NCBI RefSeq assembly: GCF_014193255.1
Contig: NZ_JACHZB010000002.1
Coordinates: 744,001-808,000, forward strand
Reading direction: 5' to 3'
DNA length: 64,000 bases
Source of the DNA: Rhizobium sp. BK196
Lineage (GTDB): Bacteria > Pseudomonadota > Alphaproteobacteria > Rhizobiales > Rhizobiaceae
Under the pieces are notes generated by a model that was not told where the DNA came from, ran no database searches, and saw only the letters and a program-made list of their open reading frames with translations. How positions within the stretch are numbered: the stretch's first letter is position 1; every line of letters starts with the position of its first letter. Shown here one piece after another: positions 54,473-64,000 of this stretch. Both the position numbers and the translations under genes were made by a program.

Positions 54473-55999
54473 ATGAAGACTTTTGTCGCATTCCTTCTCG
54501 GCACTGCGCTGGTCGCCTTGCCGACAACCTTAATGGCTCAGGAAAAGGGTGGCGTTATCAACGTCGCGACGATCGGCGAACCGCCGACGCTTGACCCGAT
54601 GTCCTCGACTGCCGACCTCGTCGGCATCGTCACGCAGCATATTTTCGAAACACTCTACACGTTCGACAAGAAGTGGAATGTCACGCCGCTTCTGGCCGAA
54701 AGCCTGCCAGAAATCAGTGCCGACGGTAAGACCTATACAATCAAGCTTCGCACCGGCATCAAGTTCCACGATAACTCCGATATGACCTCGGAAGATGTCG
54801 TTGCCTCGCTGAACCGTTGGATGAAGATCGCCTCGCGCGGCAAGCAGGTCGCAGGCTTCATCGACTCCATCACCGCCGCCGATCCGGCGACTGTCAAGAT
54901 CGCCCTGAAGCAGCCCTATGCGCCGTTGACCTCGCTGCTGGCATTCAACAACTCCGCCGCCATCATCATCCCCGCTGAAAAGCAGGATGAACCGATGAGA
55001 GAATTCATCGGCACCGGTCCCTACATGCTGAAGGAGCGCAAGGCGGACCAGTATATCCAGCTCGTCCGTTTCGACGGTTATAAATCGCGTGACGGCGAGA
55101 GTGACGGTTATGGCGGTGCCCGTCACCAGTATCTCGACGAAATCCGCTTCGTACCGGTTCCGGATCCGAACACCCGCGTCGAGGCCGCCGTTTCCGGGCA
55201 GTATGATTATGTCGACTCGATCCCGGTCGAATCCTTCGACAAGCTGAAGACATCGACCGCATCGCAGCCGGTCGTCCTGAAGCCATTCGGCTATCCGGTC
55301 TTCGTCTTCAACACGAAGGAAGGCCTTGCCAAGAATGTCGAGGTCCGCAAGGCAATCCGCCAGGCACTCAGTATGGAAGACATGCTCGCCGCCGCCTTCG
55401 GCAGCACGGATTTCTATACGCTCGATGGTGACATCTATCCAACGTCGTATGTCTGGAATACGGATGCCGGTGTCGAGGGCAATTACAATGTCGCCGATCC
55501 CGAAGGAGCCGCCGAAGCGGCGAAAAAGGCCGGCTATAATGGCGAGCCGATCCGCATTCTAACCAGCCGCCAGTATGAATTCCACTACAAGATGGCGCAG
55601 GTCGCAGCCGAATATCTGAAGGCTGCGGGCTTCGCGGTTGACCTGCAGGTCGTCGACTGGGCAACGCTGACGCAGCGCCGCACAGATCCGAAGCTCTGGG
55701 ATATCTACATCACCCACAGCCCCTTCCTGCCGGAGCCGGCACTGATCGGGTCGCTGTCTCCGAGCTCGCCCGGCTGGTGGGATACGCCGGCGCGCAAGGC
55801 CGTCGTCGATGCCTTCACGTCAGAGGTCGATCCGCAGAAGCGCATTGCACTCTGGGCCGAAGTCCAGAAGGCCATGTATGACGAACTGCCCTACATGAAG
55901 ATCGGCGATTTCAACGCCGTCTCGGCCAAATCGACCAAGCTTGAAGGCGTCGATCCGGCTCCGTGGCCATATTTCTGGAACGCCTCCGTCAAGAAGTAG
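54473..55999 (+). CDS. ABC importer solute-binding protein, family 5 (508 aa)
   Basis: A periplasmic protein with signal peptide MKTFVAFLLGTALVALPTTL, cleaved near LMA-Q. The mature part has the SBP_bac_5 hallmarks: VATIGEPPTLDPMSSTADLV, YTIKLRTGIKFHDNSDMTSE, FIGTGPYMLKERKADQYIQL, and VRKAIRQALSMEDM. The CGGGAGC before the ATG is a plausible ribosome site. It is the first gene of a seven-gene operon with a metal-dependent amidohydrolase and a PLP enzyme, so the ligand is probably an acylated amino compound rather than a plain dipeptide. Confidence 0.93.
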   Translation: MKTFVAFLLGTALVALPTTLMAQEKGGVINVATIGEPPTLDPMSSTADLVGIVTQHIFETLYTFDKKWNVTPLLAESLPEISADGKTYTIKLRTGIKFHDNSDMTSEDVVASLNRWMKIASRGKQVAGFIDSITAADPATVKIALKQPYAPLTSLLAFNNSAAIIIPAEKQDEPMREFIGTGPYMLKERKADQYIQLVRFDGYKSRDGESDGYGGARHQYLDEIRFVPVPDPNTRVEAAVSGQYDYVDSIPVESFDKLKTSTASQPVVLKPFGYPVFVFNTKEGLAKNVEVRKAIRQALSMEDMLAAAFGSTDFYTLDGDIYPTSYVWNTDAGVEGNYNVADPEGAAEAAKKAGYNGEPIRILTSRQYEFHYKMAQVAAEYLKAAGFAVDLQVVDWATLTQRRTDPKLWDIYITHSPFLPEPALIGSLSPSSPGWWDTPARKAVVDAFTSEVDPQKRIALWAEVQKAMYDELPYMKIGDFNAVSAKSTKLEGVDPAPWPYFWNASVKK

Positions 56000-56010
56000 C
56001 GCTCAATCGC

Positions 56011-56040
56011 AGGATATCGGCGCGCCTGCGCCGATATCCT
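56011..56040 (+). promoter_or_regulatory. Intra-operon stem-loop between binding-protein and permease genes
   Basis: A perfect 13-bp stem AGGATATCGGCGC / GCGCCGATATCCT with loop GCCT, 11 bases after the binding-protein stop codon and followed by TCTTCC. It is the third such hairpin in the window at this operon position; it probably stabilises the binding-protein mRNA and limits read-through into the permease genes. Confidence 0.65.
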
Positions 56041-56077
56041 TCTTCCATTGTGCCCGCTCGGCACCGGGACAGACTTC

Positions 56078-57019
56078 ATGATACGTTACATTTTTCAGCG
56101 CCTGCTTGGCATGATCGTGGTGATGTTCCTCGTCGTTACGATCGTCTTCATCATCGTGCGCGTCACCCCTGGCGATCCGGCTGCCGTCATGCTCGGCCCC
56201 GATGCGACGCCGCAGGACATCGCCGATCTCAGGGCCAGCCTTGGTCTCGATCGATCGATCGGCGCGCAATACCTCTATTATATCGGCCAGTTACTGAAGG
56301 GCGATCTCGGACAGTCGATCTTCCTCAGCATGCCCGTGACGTCTGCGCTGCTCGATCGCGCCGAACCGACCTTTTTCCTAACGATCTTCTCGCTTGCTAT
56401 CGCCAGCCTCATCGCGCTCCCGATCGGCATCTACGCCGCCTACCGCCGCGGCTCCTTCGTCGATCAGGCGGCAACGACGCTGGCGATGTTTGCCGCCAGC
56501 ATTCCGAGCTTCTGGCTCGGCCTCATCCTGATACAGGTCTTTGCCGTTCGCTTCGGCCTGTTCCCCGTTTCCGGATATGGCGGACCGGGCTCGACATTTC
56601 TCGACCGCATGTATCACCTGACCTTGCCTGCATTCGCGCTCGGTATCGTCTCCTCGGCGCTCATCCTGCGCTTCACCCGGGCCTCGATGCTCGACGTGCT
56701 CGGCGACGACTATATCCGCACGGCACGAGCCAAGGGCCTGATCGAGCGCAGAGTTGTCCTCAAGCACGCCCTGAAGAATGCGCTGATCCCGATCCTGACC
56801 GTCCTGGGTCTTACCGCCGCCGTCCTGATCTCTGGCGCCGTCGTGACCGAGACCGTCTTTGGTCTTCCGGGCGTCGGCAATCTCGTCGTCTCGGCCGTCC
56901 TGCGTCGCGACTATCCTGTTATCCAGGGTGCGCTGCTAGTGATCGCCGCGCTCTACGTCCTGATCAATTTTGCGATCGACATGCTCTATCTGCTCGTCGA
57001 CCCTAGGGTGCGCTACTGA
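56078..57019 (+). CDS. ABC importer permease, DppB type (313 aa)
   Basis: An inner-membrane permease: first helix MIVVMFLVVTIVFIIVRVTP, followed by the OppB motif TPGDPAAVMLG and SLGLDRSIGAQYLYYIGQLL. The EAA-type loop is DYIRTARAKGLIERRVVLKH, and GAVVTETVFGLPGVGNLVVS follows. The start at 56078 (MIRYIFQRLLG) is the standard DppB beginning; an upstream in-frame ATG at 56048 is unlikely. Its stop overlaps the next start by one base (TGATG). Confidence 0.94.
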   Translation: MIRYIFQRLLGMIVVMFLVVTIVFIIVRVTPGDPAAVMLGPDATPQDIADLRASLGLDRSIGAQYLYYIGQLLKGDLGQSIFLSMPVTSALLDRAEPTFFLTIFSLAIASLIALPIGIYAAYRRGSFVDQAATTLAMFAASIPSFWLGLILIQVFAVRFGLFPVSGYGGPGSTFLDRMYHLTLPAFALGIVSSALILRFTRASMLDVLGDDYIRTARAKGLIERRVVLKHALKNALIPILTVLGLTAAVLISGAVVTETVFGLPGVGNLVVSAVLRRDYPVIQGALLVIAALYVLINFAIDMLYLLVDPRVRY

Positions 57020-57888
57020 TGACGGATATTGCGATCAAGCCGGCCGAAAGCGAAGGCCGCAAATTCATCCGCCAGTTTCTAAAGCGCAAGACAGTCGCCC
57101 TTGGCTTGCTCATTCTCACAATTTTCGTGCTGCTGGCGATCCTGGCTCCATGGGTTGCACCCTATTCGCCGTCGAAGCTCTCGATCATCAACCGTCTGAA
57201 GCCGCCGAGCGGGACATATTTCTTCGGCACGGACGAGTTCGGCCGGGATGTGCTGTCGCGCACCATCTTCGCCGGTCGCTTGTCGCTGCTCGTCGGCGTC
57301 GCGGTCGTTGCCTTGTCGGCGGCGATTGGGGTCACGCTCGGCCTGCTTGCGGGCTTCTTCAAGAAACTCGACACGCCGATCGCCCGCCTGATCGATGCGA
57401 TGATGGCCTTCCCGGATATCCTGCTGGCGATTGCGCTTGTCGCGGCTCTCGGCCCGTCGCTGACGACGGTCATCATTGCGCTCTCGATCGTCTATGCACC
57501 GCGTCTTGCCCGCATTGTCCGCGCCTCGACGCTGGTCATCCGCGAGTTGCCCTATGTCGAGGCGGCGCAGGCGCTAGGGATTTCGACCTTCCATATCATG
57601 ACGCGCCATGTGCTGAAGAACCTGCTTTCGCCAATCCTGGTTCAGGCGACGTTCCTCTTTGCGAGCGCCATGCTCGCCGAGGCGGGTCTGTCTTTCCTCG
57701 GCCTCGGCGTCAGTCCGGAAATCCCGACCTGGGGCACGATGATTGCTGCCGGCCGGCAATATATCGGCCAGGCCGACTGGATGACGCTATTCCCCGGCGT
57801 CGCCATCATTCTCTCCGTGCTTTCGCTCCAGATGGTCGGTGACGGTCTGCGCGATATGCTCGATCCCAAACTTCGAAAGGACCTCTAA
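57019..57888 (+). CDS. ABC importer permease, DppC type (289 aa)
   Basis: The second permease of the importer: helix TVALGLLILTIFVLLAILAP, DppC motif FFGTDEFGRDVLSRTIFAGR, EAA-type loop ELPYVEAAQALGISTFHIMT, and LSFLGLGVSPEIPTWGTMIA near the C-terminus. It is followed immediately, with no spacer, by the amidohydrolase start codon. Confidence 0.94.
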   Translation: MTDIAIKPAESEGRKFIRQFLKRKTVALGLLILTIFVLLAILAPWVAPYSPSKLSIINRLKPPSGTYFFGTDEFGRDVLSRTIFAGRLSLLVGVAVVALSAAIGVTLGLLAGFFKKLDTPIARLIDAMMAFPDILLAIALVAALGPSLTTVIIALSIVYAPRLARIVRASTLVIRELPYVEAAQALGISTFHIMTRHVLKNLLSPILVQATFLFASAMLAEAGLSFLGLGVSPEIPTWGTMIAAGRQYIGQADWMTLFPGVAIILSVLSLQMVGDGLRDMLDPKLRKDL

Positions 57889-59097
57889 ATGACCGGTGAA
57901 ATAGCGGGCAAGCCGCTTCTCCTCACCAACGTAAAACCCGTCGGCTTCGGCCCTGGCACGCCCGATGGAGCAATCGACATTCTGGTCGATGCCAATGGCA
58001 AGATCGCCAAGCTCGGCCCATCCCTGGCTGCGAGCGATGACGTGATGCGCGTCGACGGCAAGGGCGCCTTCGTTTCGCCCGGCTGGGTCGACCTTCATGT
58101 TCATATCTGGCATGGCGGCACCGACATCTCGATCCGCCCGTCCGAATGCGGCGTCGAGCGTGGCGTGACAACGCTGGTCGATGCCGGCTCTGCCGGTGAA
58201 GCCAATTTTCATGGCTTCCGCGAATATATCATCGAGCCGTCGAAGGAACGGATCAAGGCCTTCCTGAACCTCGGCTCCATCGGCCTGGTCGCCTGCAATC
58301 GTGTTGCGGAACTGCGCGATATCAGGGATATCGACCTTGACCGTATCCTCGAATGCTATGCCGAAAACAGCGAGCACATCGTCGGCATCAAGGTGCGCGC
58401 CAGTCATGTGATCACCGGCTCCTGGGGTGTCACCCCCGTCAAGCTCGGCAAGAAGATCGCCAAAATCCTCAAGGTGCCGATGATGGTGCATGTCGGCGAA
58501 CCGCCGGCGCTCTATGATGAGGTGCTTGAAATCCTCGGCCCCGGTGATGTCGTCACCCACTGCTTTAACGGCAAGGCCGGTTCGAGCATCATGGAGGACG
58601 AGGACCTCTTCAACCTTGCCGAACGCTGTGCGTCAGAAGGCATCCGCCTCGACATCGGCCATGGCGGCGCTTCTTTCTCCTTCAAGGTGGCGGAAGCGGC
58701 AATCGCCCGTGGCCTTCTTCCCTTCTCGATTTCCACCGACCTGCATGGTCATTCGATGAACTTCCCGGTCTGGGACTTGGCGACGACCATGTCGAAGCTG
58801 CTCTCGGTCGGCATGCCCTTCGACAAGGTGATCGATGCCGTCACCCATGCGCCGGCGTCCGTCATCAAACTATCGATGGAAAACCGCCTGAGTGTTGGTG
58901 CTGCCGCCGAGTTCACGATCTTCGATCTCATCGATTCCGACCTCGAAGCCACCGATTCCAATGGTGACGTCTCGGTTTTGAAGAAGCTCTTTGAGCCGCG
59001 CTATGCAGTGCTGGGCAACGAGGCCTTCACCTCCAGCCGTTACGTGCCGCGTGCTCGCAAGCTGGTGCGCCACAGCCACGGATATTCCTACCGATAA
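57889..59097 (+). CDS. Amidohydrolase/deacetylase-family metallohydrolase (402 aa)
   Basis: A TIM-barrel metal hydrolase of the amidohydrolase superfamily: metal ligands His70 and His72 in the HxH motif (WVDLHVHIWHGG), Lys168 (probable carbamylated bridge, HIVGIKVRAS), His201 (MMVHVGEPP), His224 (VVTHCFNG) and catalytic Asp284 (ISTDLHG). It resembles the subgroup whose Agrobacterium member Atu3266 deacetylates an acetylated hydroxy acid. No signal peptide is seen, so it acts in the cytoplasm on imported substrate. It directly abuts the permease gene. I infer removal of an acyl group before the PLP enzyme acts. Confidence 0.92.
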   Translation: MTGEIAGKPLLLTNVKPVGFGPGTPDGAIDILVDANGKIAKLGPSLAASDDVMRVDGKGAFVSPGWVDLHVHIWHGGTDISIRPSECGVERGVTTLVDAGSAGEANFHGFREYIIEPSKERIKAFLNLGSIGLVACNRVAELRDIRDIDLDRILECYAENSEHIVGIKVRASHVITGSWGVTPVKLGKKIAKILKVPMMVHVGEPPALYDEVLEILGPGDVVTHCFNGKAGSSIMEDEDLFNLAERCASEGIRLDIGHGGASFSFKVAEAAIARGLLPFSISTDLHGHSMNFPVWDLATTMSKLLSVGMPFDKVIDAVTHAPASVIKLSMENRLSVGAAAEFTIFDLIDSDLEATDSNGDVSVLKKLFEPRYAVLGNEAFTSSRYVPRARKLVRHSHGYSYR

Positions 59098-59134
59098 GAC
59101 TAGAGCATAAAAGAATCGCATGATAGGAGTTTGC

Positions 59135-59653
59135 GTGAACCAGTCTCCCGCCACCGCCGCCCCCCCCGTTACCGCAGTTCAACCCAGCGCATCGCCGTAT
59201 GAGCGACTATCAGCGCTTGGCATAGAACTTCCTGCCCCACCGCCGCCAATCGCCAATTTCGTCACCCATGTGCAGGAGGGCAACATGCTTTACCTGTCGG
59301 GGCAGGGGCCGCGCGAGGCTGATGGATTCATGCATGTCGGCAAAGTCGGCGCCGAGGTCGGCGTCGAAGCCGCCTATGCACATGCAAAACTCACCGGCAT
59401 CAATCTGCTTTCCGTCATGCATGAGGCGCTCGGCGATCTCGGCCGCGTCAAGCGTGTCGTCAAACTGCTCGGCATGGTCAATGCCGTGCCGTATTTCGTC
59501 GACCATCCCTCGGTCATCAACGGCTGCTCGGATCTCCTTATCAATGTCTTCGGCGAAGAGGTTGGACAACATGCCCGCTCGGCCGTCGGCTTCGGATCGC
59601 TGCCGGGCAATATCACCGTTGAAATCGAGGCGATCGTCGCGCTCAGGGATTAA
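59135..59653 (+). CDS. RidA/YjgF-family protein (172 aa)
   Basis: A Rid-superfamily protein, typically an imine/enamine deaminase that clears reactive intermediates released by PLP enzymes. Core motifs are NMLYLSGQGPREADG and GKVGAEVGVEAAYAHAKLTG, and VGQHARSAVGFGSLP includes Arg148, equivalent to the catalytic Arg105 of E. coli RidA, followed by VEIEAIVAL. The start is the GTG at 59135, five bases after AGGAG; an ATG at 59120 lies before that site. The first ~35 residues (Pro/Ala-rich) extend the usual ~130-aa fold. It lies between the amidohydrolase and the PLP enzyme. Confidence 0.92.
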   Translation: MNQSPATAAPPVTAVQPSASPYERLSALGIELPAPPPPIANFVTHVQEGNMLYLSGQGPREADGFMHVGKVGAEVGVEAAYAHAKLTGINLLSVMHEALGDLGRVKRVVKLLGMVNAVPYFVDHPSVINGCSDLLINVFGEEVGQHARSAVGFGSLPGNITVEIEAIVALRD

Positions 59654-59704
59654 TGAGGATGCGCATGATTGTTCCAGCCCAACAGATTGAAATTGGAGAC
59701 ACCC

Positions 59705-60901
59705 ATGTCTGAGGACATCCGCACATCGATCGGCCTTCGCCCGGTCATCAACGTTTCCGGCACGATGACCAGCCTCGGCGCCTCGATCGTCGTTCCCGAG
59801 GCGATTGCCGCCATGTCGTCGATCCTGCCGCAGTTCGTCGAAATCAACGATCTGCAGCGCAAGGCGAGCGCCGTCATTGCGCGGTTGACCGGCGGCGAGG
59901 CCGGTTTCGTCACCGCCTCCTGCTCGGCCGGAATATCGCTCGCTGTCGCGGGCGCGATCACTGGCAATAATCTTCTCGCCATTGAGAAGCTGCCGGATGT
60001 GGTTCCGGAGAAGAATGAAGTTCTCGTCCAGATGGGTCATGTCGTCAGTTACGGCGCGCCGGTCGATCAGGCGATCCGCCTTGCCGGCGGCAAGGTCGTG
60101 CTGGTCGGTCAGGCAACCTCCACGCATCGCTTCCACATGGAACATGCGATTACCGAAAAGACCGCGGCTGCCGTCTATGTCGTTTCGCACCATGTCGTCG
60201 ATTATGGTCTGCTGAATCTCAAGGAATTCGTCGAGATCGCCCATGGCAAGGGCGTTCCCGTCATCGTCGATGCGGCCTCGGAATATGATCTGAGGATATT
60301 CCTGCAGCAGGGGGCCGATGTGGTGCTCTATTCCGGTCACAAGTTCCTGGGCGGCCCGACCTCGGGCATCGTCGCCGGCGAGAAGGAGCTGGTGCGCAAC
60401 GCCTTCCTGCAGAATATGGGCATCGGCCGTGGCATGAAGGTCGGCAAGGAAAGCATCTTCGGCGTCATGGCAGCACTTGAGGCCTGGGAAAAGCGCGACC
60501 ACGCCGGCATCCGTGAGCGCGAAACAAGCTATCTCAAGCTCTGGAAACAGACACTCGATGGCCGCCCCGGCGTAACTGCATTGATCGAGCCGGATCCGAC
60601 CAACAACCCGCTCGATCGCATGCGCGTGATCATCGATACCGAAGAAGCGCATATCACCGCCTGGGATCTCGCCGACGCGCTCGGCCGCGGTTCTCCACCG
60701 ATCATCGTGCGCGACCACGAAGTCGAGCACCGCTACTTCTATCTTGATCCCTGCAATCTGCATCCGGGCCAGGAGAAGATCGTTGCCAGTCGTCTGGCCG
60801 AGGAACTCGACAAGGCACGTGCTTCCAACGAAATCATCGCGACCCCGATCGAAAACCGCAGCAAGCGTCGCTTCGAGGGCGTTCTGAAGTGGCCGGACTG
60901 A
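59705..60901 (+). CDS. SelA-like PLP-dependent enzyme, probable amino-compound ammonia-lyase or aminotransferase (398 aa)
   Basis: A fold-type I PLP enzyme of the SelA/DgaE branch (close to D-glucosaminate-6-phosphate ammonia-lyase). Visible: [20 protein letters not shown] (SelA-like opening), [20 protein letters not shown] (PLP phosphate loop), Asp189 in VIVDAAS, and the Schiff-base Lys213 in [18 protein letters not shown] precedes the ATG at 59705. The operon has no kinase and no KDPG aldolase gene, unlike known D-glucosaminate clusters, so the substrate is probably unphosphorylated and different. The exact reaction is inferred. Confidence 0.88.
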   Translation: MSEDIRTSIGLRPVINVSGTMTSLGASIVVPEAIAAMSSILPQFVEINDLQRKASAVIARLTGGEAGFVTASCSAGISLAVAGAITGNNLLAIEKLPDVVPEKNEVLVQMGHVVSYGAPVDQAIRLAGGKVVLVGQATSTHRFHMEHAITEKTAAAVYVVSHHVVDYGLLNLKEFVEIAHGKGVPVIVDAASEYDLRIFLQQGADVVLYSGHKFLGGPTSGIVAGEKELVRNAFLQNMGIGRGMKVGKESIFGVMAALEAWEKRDHAGIRERETSYLKLWKQTLDGRPGVTALIEPDPTNNPLDRMRVIIDTEEAHITAWDLADALGRGSPPIIVRDHEVEHRYFYLDPCNLHPGQEKIVASRLAEELDKARASNEIIATPIENRSKRRFEGVLKWPD

Positions 60902-60934
60902 TCAGAAATATCAGGATAAACTAAGGAAGCGATC

Positions 60935-62770
<1,836 letters not shown>

Positions 62771-62838
62771 TGACGCCGGCCAACCGTGGCTGTTGGCTTT
62801 CGCTGCCACGAACTGCAAACTGTCGGCGCTAGGAACAC

Positions 62839-63036
62839 TCAGTGCTTCGTATCGTCGGCTCGAAGCTGGTCGATCGCGTCAAGCGCTTCGTCTGCCGTCC
62901 AACCGGCGCGCAATGCCGCAGCAACGAGCCGAACCTCCGCCTCCATTTCAAGCCTTAGATACAGTCCCTCAAGGGCCTCTTTGGCCGTAACCACGTGATC
63001 GTCATGCGGCACAACTTCAGCAATCCGTGCGGTCAT
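62839..63036 (-). CDS. Small hypothetical protein (65 aa)
   Basis: A 65-aa protein (MTARIAEVVPHDDHVVTAKE start, WTADEALDAIDQLRADDTKH end) that looks helical throughout, without membrane segments. The start at 63036 follows GGA at about eight bases; an upstream ATG at 63153 is not supported. No domain recognised. It is convergent with the double ATPase gene and divergent from the cyclase gene. Confidence 0.55.
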   Translation of the reverse strand: MTARIAEVVPHDDHVVTAKEALEGLYLRLEMEAEVRLVAAALRAGWTADEALDAIDQLRADDTKH

Positions 63037-63267
63037 AGACACATTCCTTTTCTTCCTCGAAGTGGGGTTGTGCTTCTTGTTAGAGCGATAACAGGTTTTT
63101 GTGCGTCCCAGAGGGAAGATACGCAGCAGCGCCGGTTTTGTTCCATCGACCATTGCGAGCGTTGAAGATTTGCAACGGCGCTTATCTGCTGCTGCGATGG
63201 ACCGCGGACGAAATTGCGGTAGAACGACAGACCTCCATCAAATCCGGAGGCCGGAGGGACCGTGACA

Positions 63268-64000
63268 ATGCCGCGATTGCAAGACCTGATAGACTGGATC
63301 ATTGCCGAAGGACTATCGGCGGATACCATTGAGACGCTTTTGCTGGGCGTCGCGGAACGACTGACGGAACTCGGATGTCCAATCCTTCGTGCATCGATCG
63401 CGATGCCGTCGATCGATCCTCTGCAGCGGGGGATTTCGGTTGCCTGGTATCGTTCTTCCGGTTTCTCGACAGAGGTTCAAGGGCATGATGAAGCGGGTCA
63501 GGAATTGTTCCGGCGCTCTCCCATCTCCTACCTCCTGGAAAACAATCAGCAATATGCGCGTTGGCGATTGCCGCCGGGACCGGATGCTCCGCCGATTCCA
63601 CTCTTGACCGAGCTGGCGGAACTCGGAGCTACCGATTATCTGATGAGGCTTGTTCCGTTCCCCGGCGATACGAGGTTGGCGGGCGTTAGTTTCTCAATCG
63701 CCGTTGATGATCCCGACGGCTTTTCGAACAGTCTGATTGCCGATCTGGAGAGGTTGGTGCCGGCGCTCTCACTCGCCTGTTGCCGCATCGCGACCACGCG
63801 GATTGCGAGGGATGTCCTGGCTGTCTATACGGGCACAAGGACCAGCGAACATATCCTCAGCGGTCATATCAGGCGCGGCGACGGTACGGCGGTTTATGCC
63901 GCGATCCTTCTTGCCGATCTCAAGAACTTCACGTCGCTCAATGAAAAGCATCAGCCCGAACGCATCGTCGCCTGGCTCAACGAGCACTTCGAAGCGATTG
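63268..64000 (+). CDS. Class III adenylate/guanylate cyclase, 3' end outside the window
   Basis: The frame starts at ATG 63268 (MPRLQDLIDWIIAEGL), preceded by GGAGG/GAGGG, and is open to the window end (244 codons). The catalytic domain begins with AAILLADLKNFTSLNEKHQP, containing the first metal-binding Asp. The N-terminal ~200 residues form a sensor-like domain of the same kind as in the cyclase at 26047-27105 (both carry an Arg-rich linker, then a G-R-G-x-G-like turn, before the domain). The rest of the catalytic site, needed to tell adenylate from guanylate cyclase, lies beyond base 64000. Confidence 0.88.
   Translation, partial: MPRLQDLIDWIIAEGLSADTIETLLLGVAERLTELGCPILRASIAMPSIDPLQRGISVAWYRSSGFSTEVQGHDEAGQELFRRSPISYLLENNQQYARWRLPPGPDAPPIPLLTELAELGATDYLMRLVPFPGDTRLAGVSFSIAVDDPDGFSNSLIADLERLVPALSLACCRIATTRIARDVLAVYTGTRTSEHILSGHIRRGDGTAVYAAILLADLKNFTSLNEKHQPERIVAWLNEHFEAI

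Overview
The window looks like chromosomal or large-replicon DNA of a fast-growing rhizobium (order Hyphomicrobiales, most like Rhizobium). The reasons are a GC-rich composition, a very large cyclic beta-1,2-glucan synthase (NdvB/ChvB type, 2831 aa), many solute-binding-protein ABC importers each paired with a catabolic enzyme and a local regulator, and small proteins such as a DUF2934 member. No rRNA, tRNA, CRISPR array, insertion sequence or prophage was recognised. The genus is inferred from gene content only.

Layout. 1-1.9 kb: the end of a siderophore-interacting protein that seems to lack its core, then four small genes. 1.9-9.1 kb: a sugar ABC importer operon (binding protein, two permeases, ATPase) ending in a fused GFO/IDH/MocA oxidoreductase plus aldo/keto reductase, with a divergent AraC regulator. 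9.1-17 kb: an acylphosphatase, then a second sugar importer operon led by an intracellular GH78 alpha-L-rhamnosidase and faced by a divergent LacI regulator. 17.5-26 kb: ndvB. 26-30.4 kb: a class III adenylate cyclase and a run of small genes (SRPBCC, GXWXG/DUF4334, two small unknowns, DUF2000 with a divergent Lrp regulator).

30.7-38.6 kb: a five-gene oligopeptide-type ABC importer operon continuing into a GNAT acetyltransferase and a cytoplasmic GH20 beta-N-acetylhexosaminidase, which suggests uptake and intracellular breakdown of chito-oligosaccharide-like compounds. 38.7-44.6 kb: regulator/effector pairs (HxlR with an SDR; AraC with an EamA exporter; a ROK regulator with an EamA exporter), two of them with clear inverted repeats in the shared intergenic region. 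44.6-53.8 kb: a six-gene surface-glycan cluster (UDP-glucuronate-decarboxylase-like SDR, three stand-alone GT2 enzymes, an ABC exporter, and one 1003-aa protein fusing a GT2, a SAM methyltransferase and a polysaccharide deacetylase).

54.5-62.8 kb: a second oligopeptide-type importer operon wrapped around a metal-dependent amidohydrolase, a RidA-family protein and a SelA-like PLP enzyme. This reads as a dedicated uptake, deacylation and ammonia-lyase pathway for an unidentified amino compound. 62.8-64 kb: a small unknown protein and the start of a second class III cyclase that runs off the window.

The most unusual items are the GT2-methyltransferase-deacetylase fusion, the amidohydrolase/RidA/SelA-like importer operon, and the oxidoreductase-AKR fusion. 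Three of the four importer operons carry a strong stem-loop between the binding-protein gene and the first permease gene.
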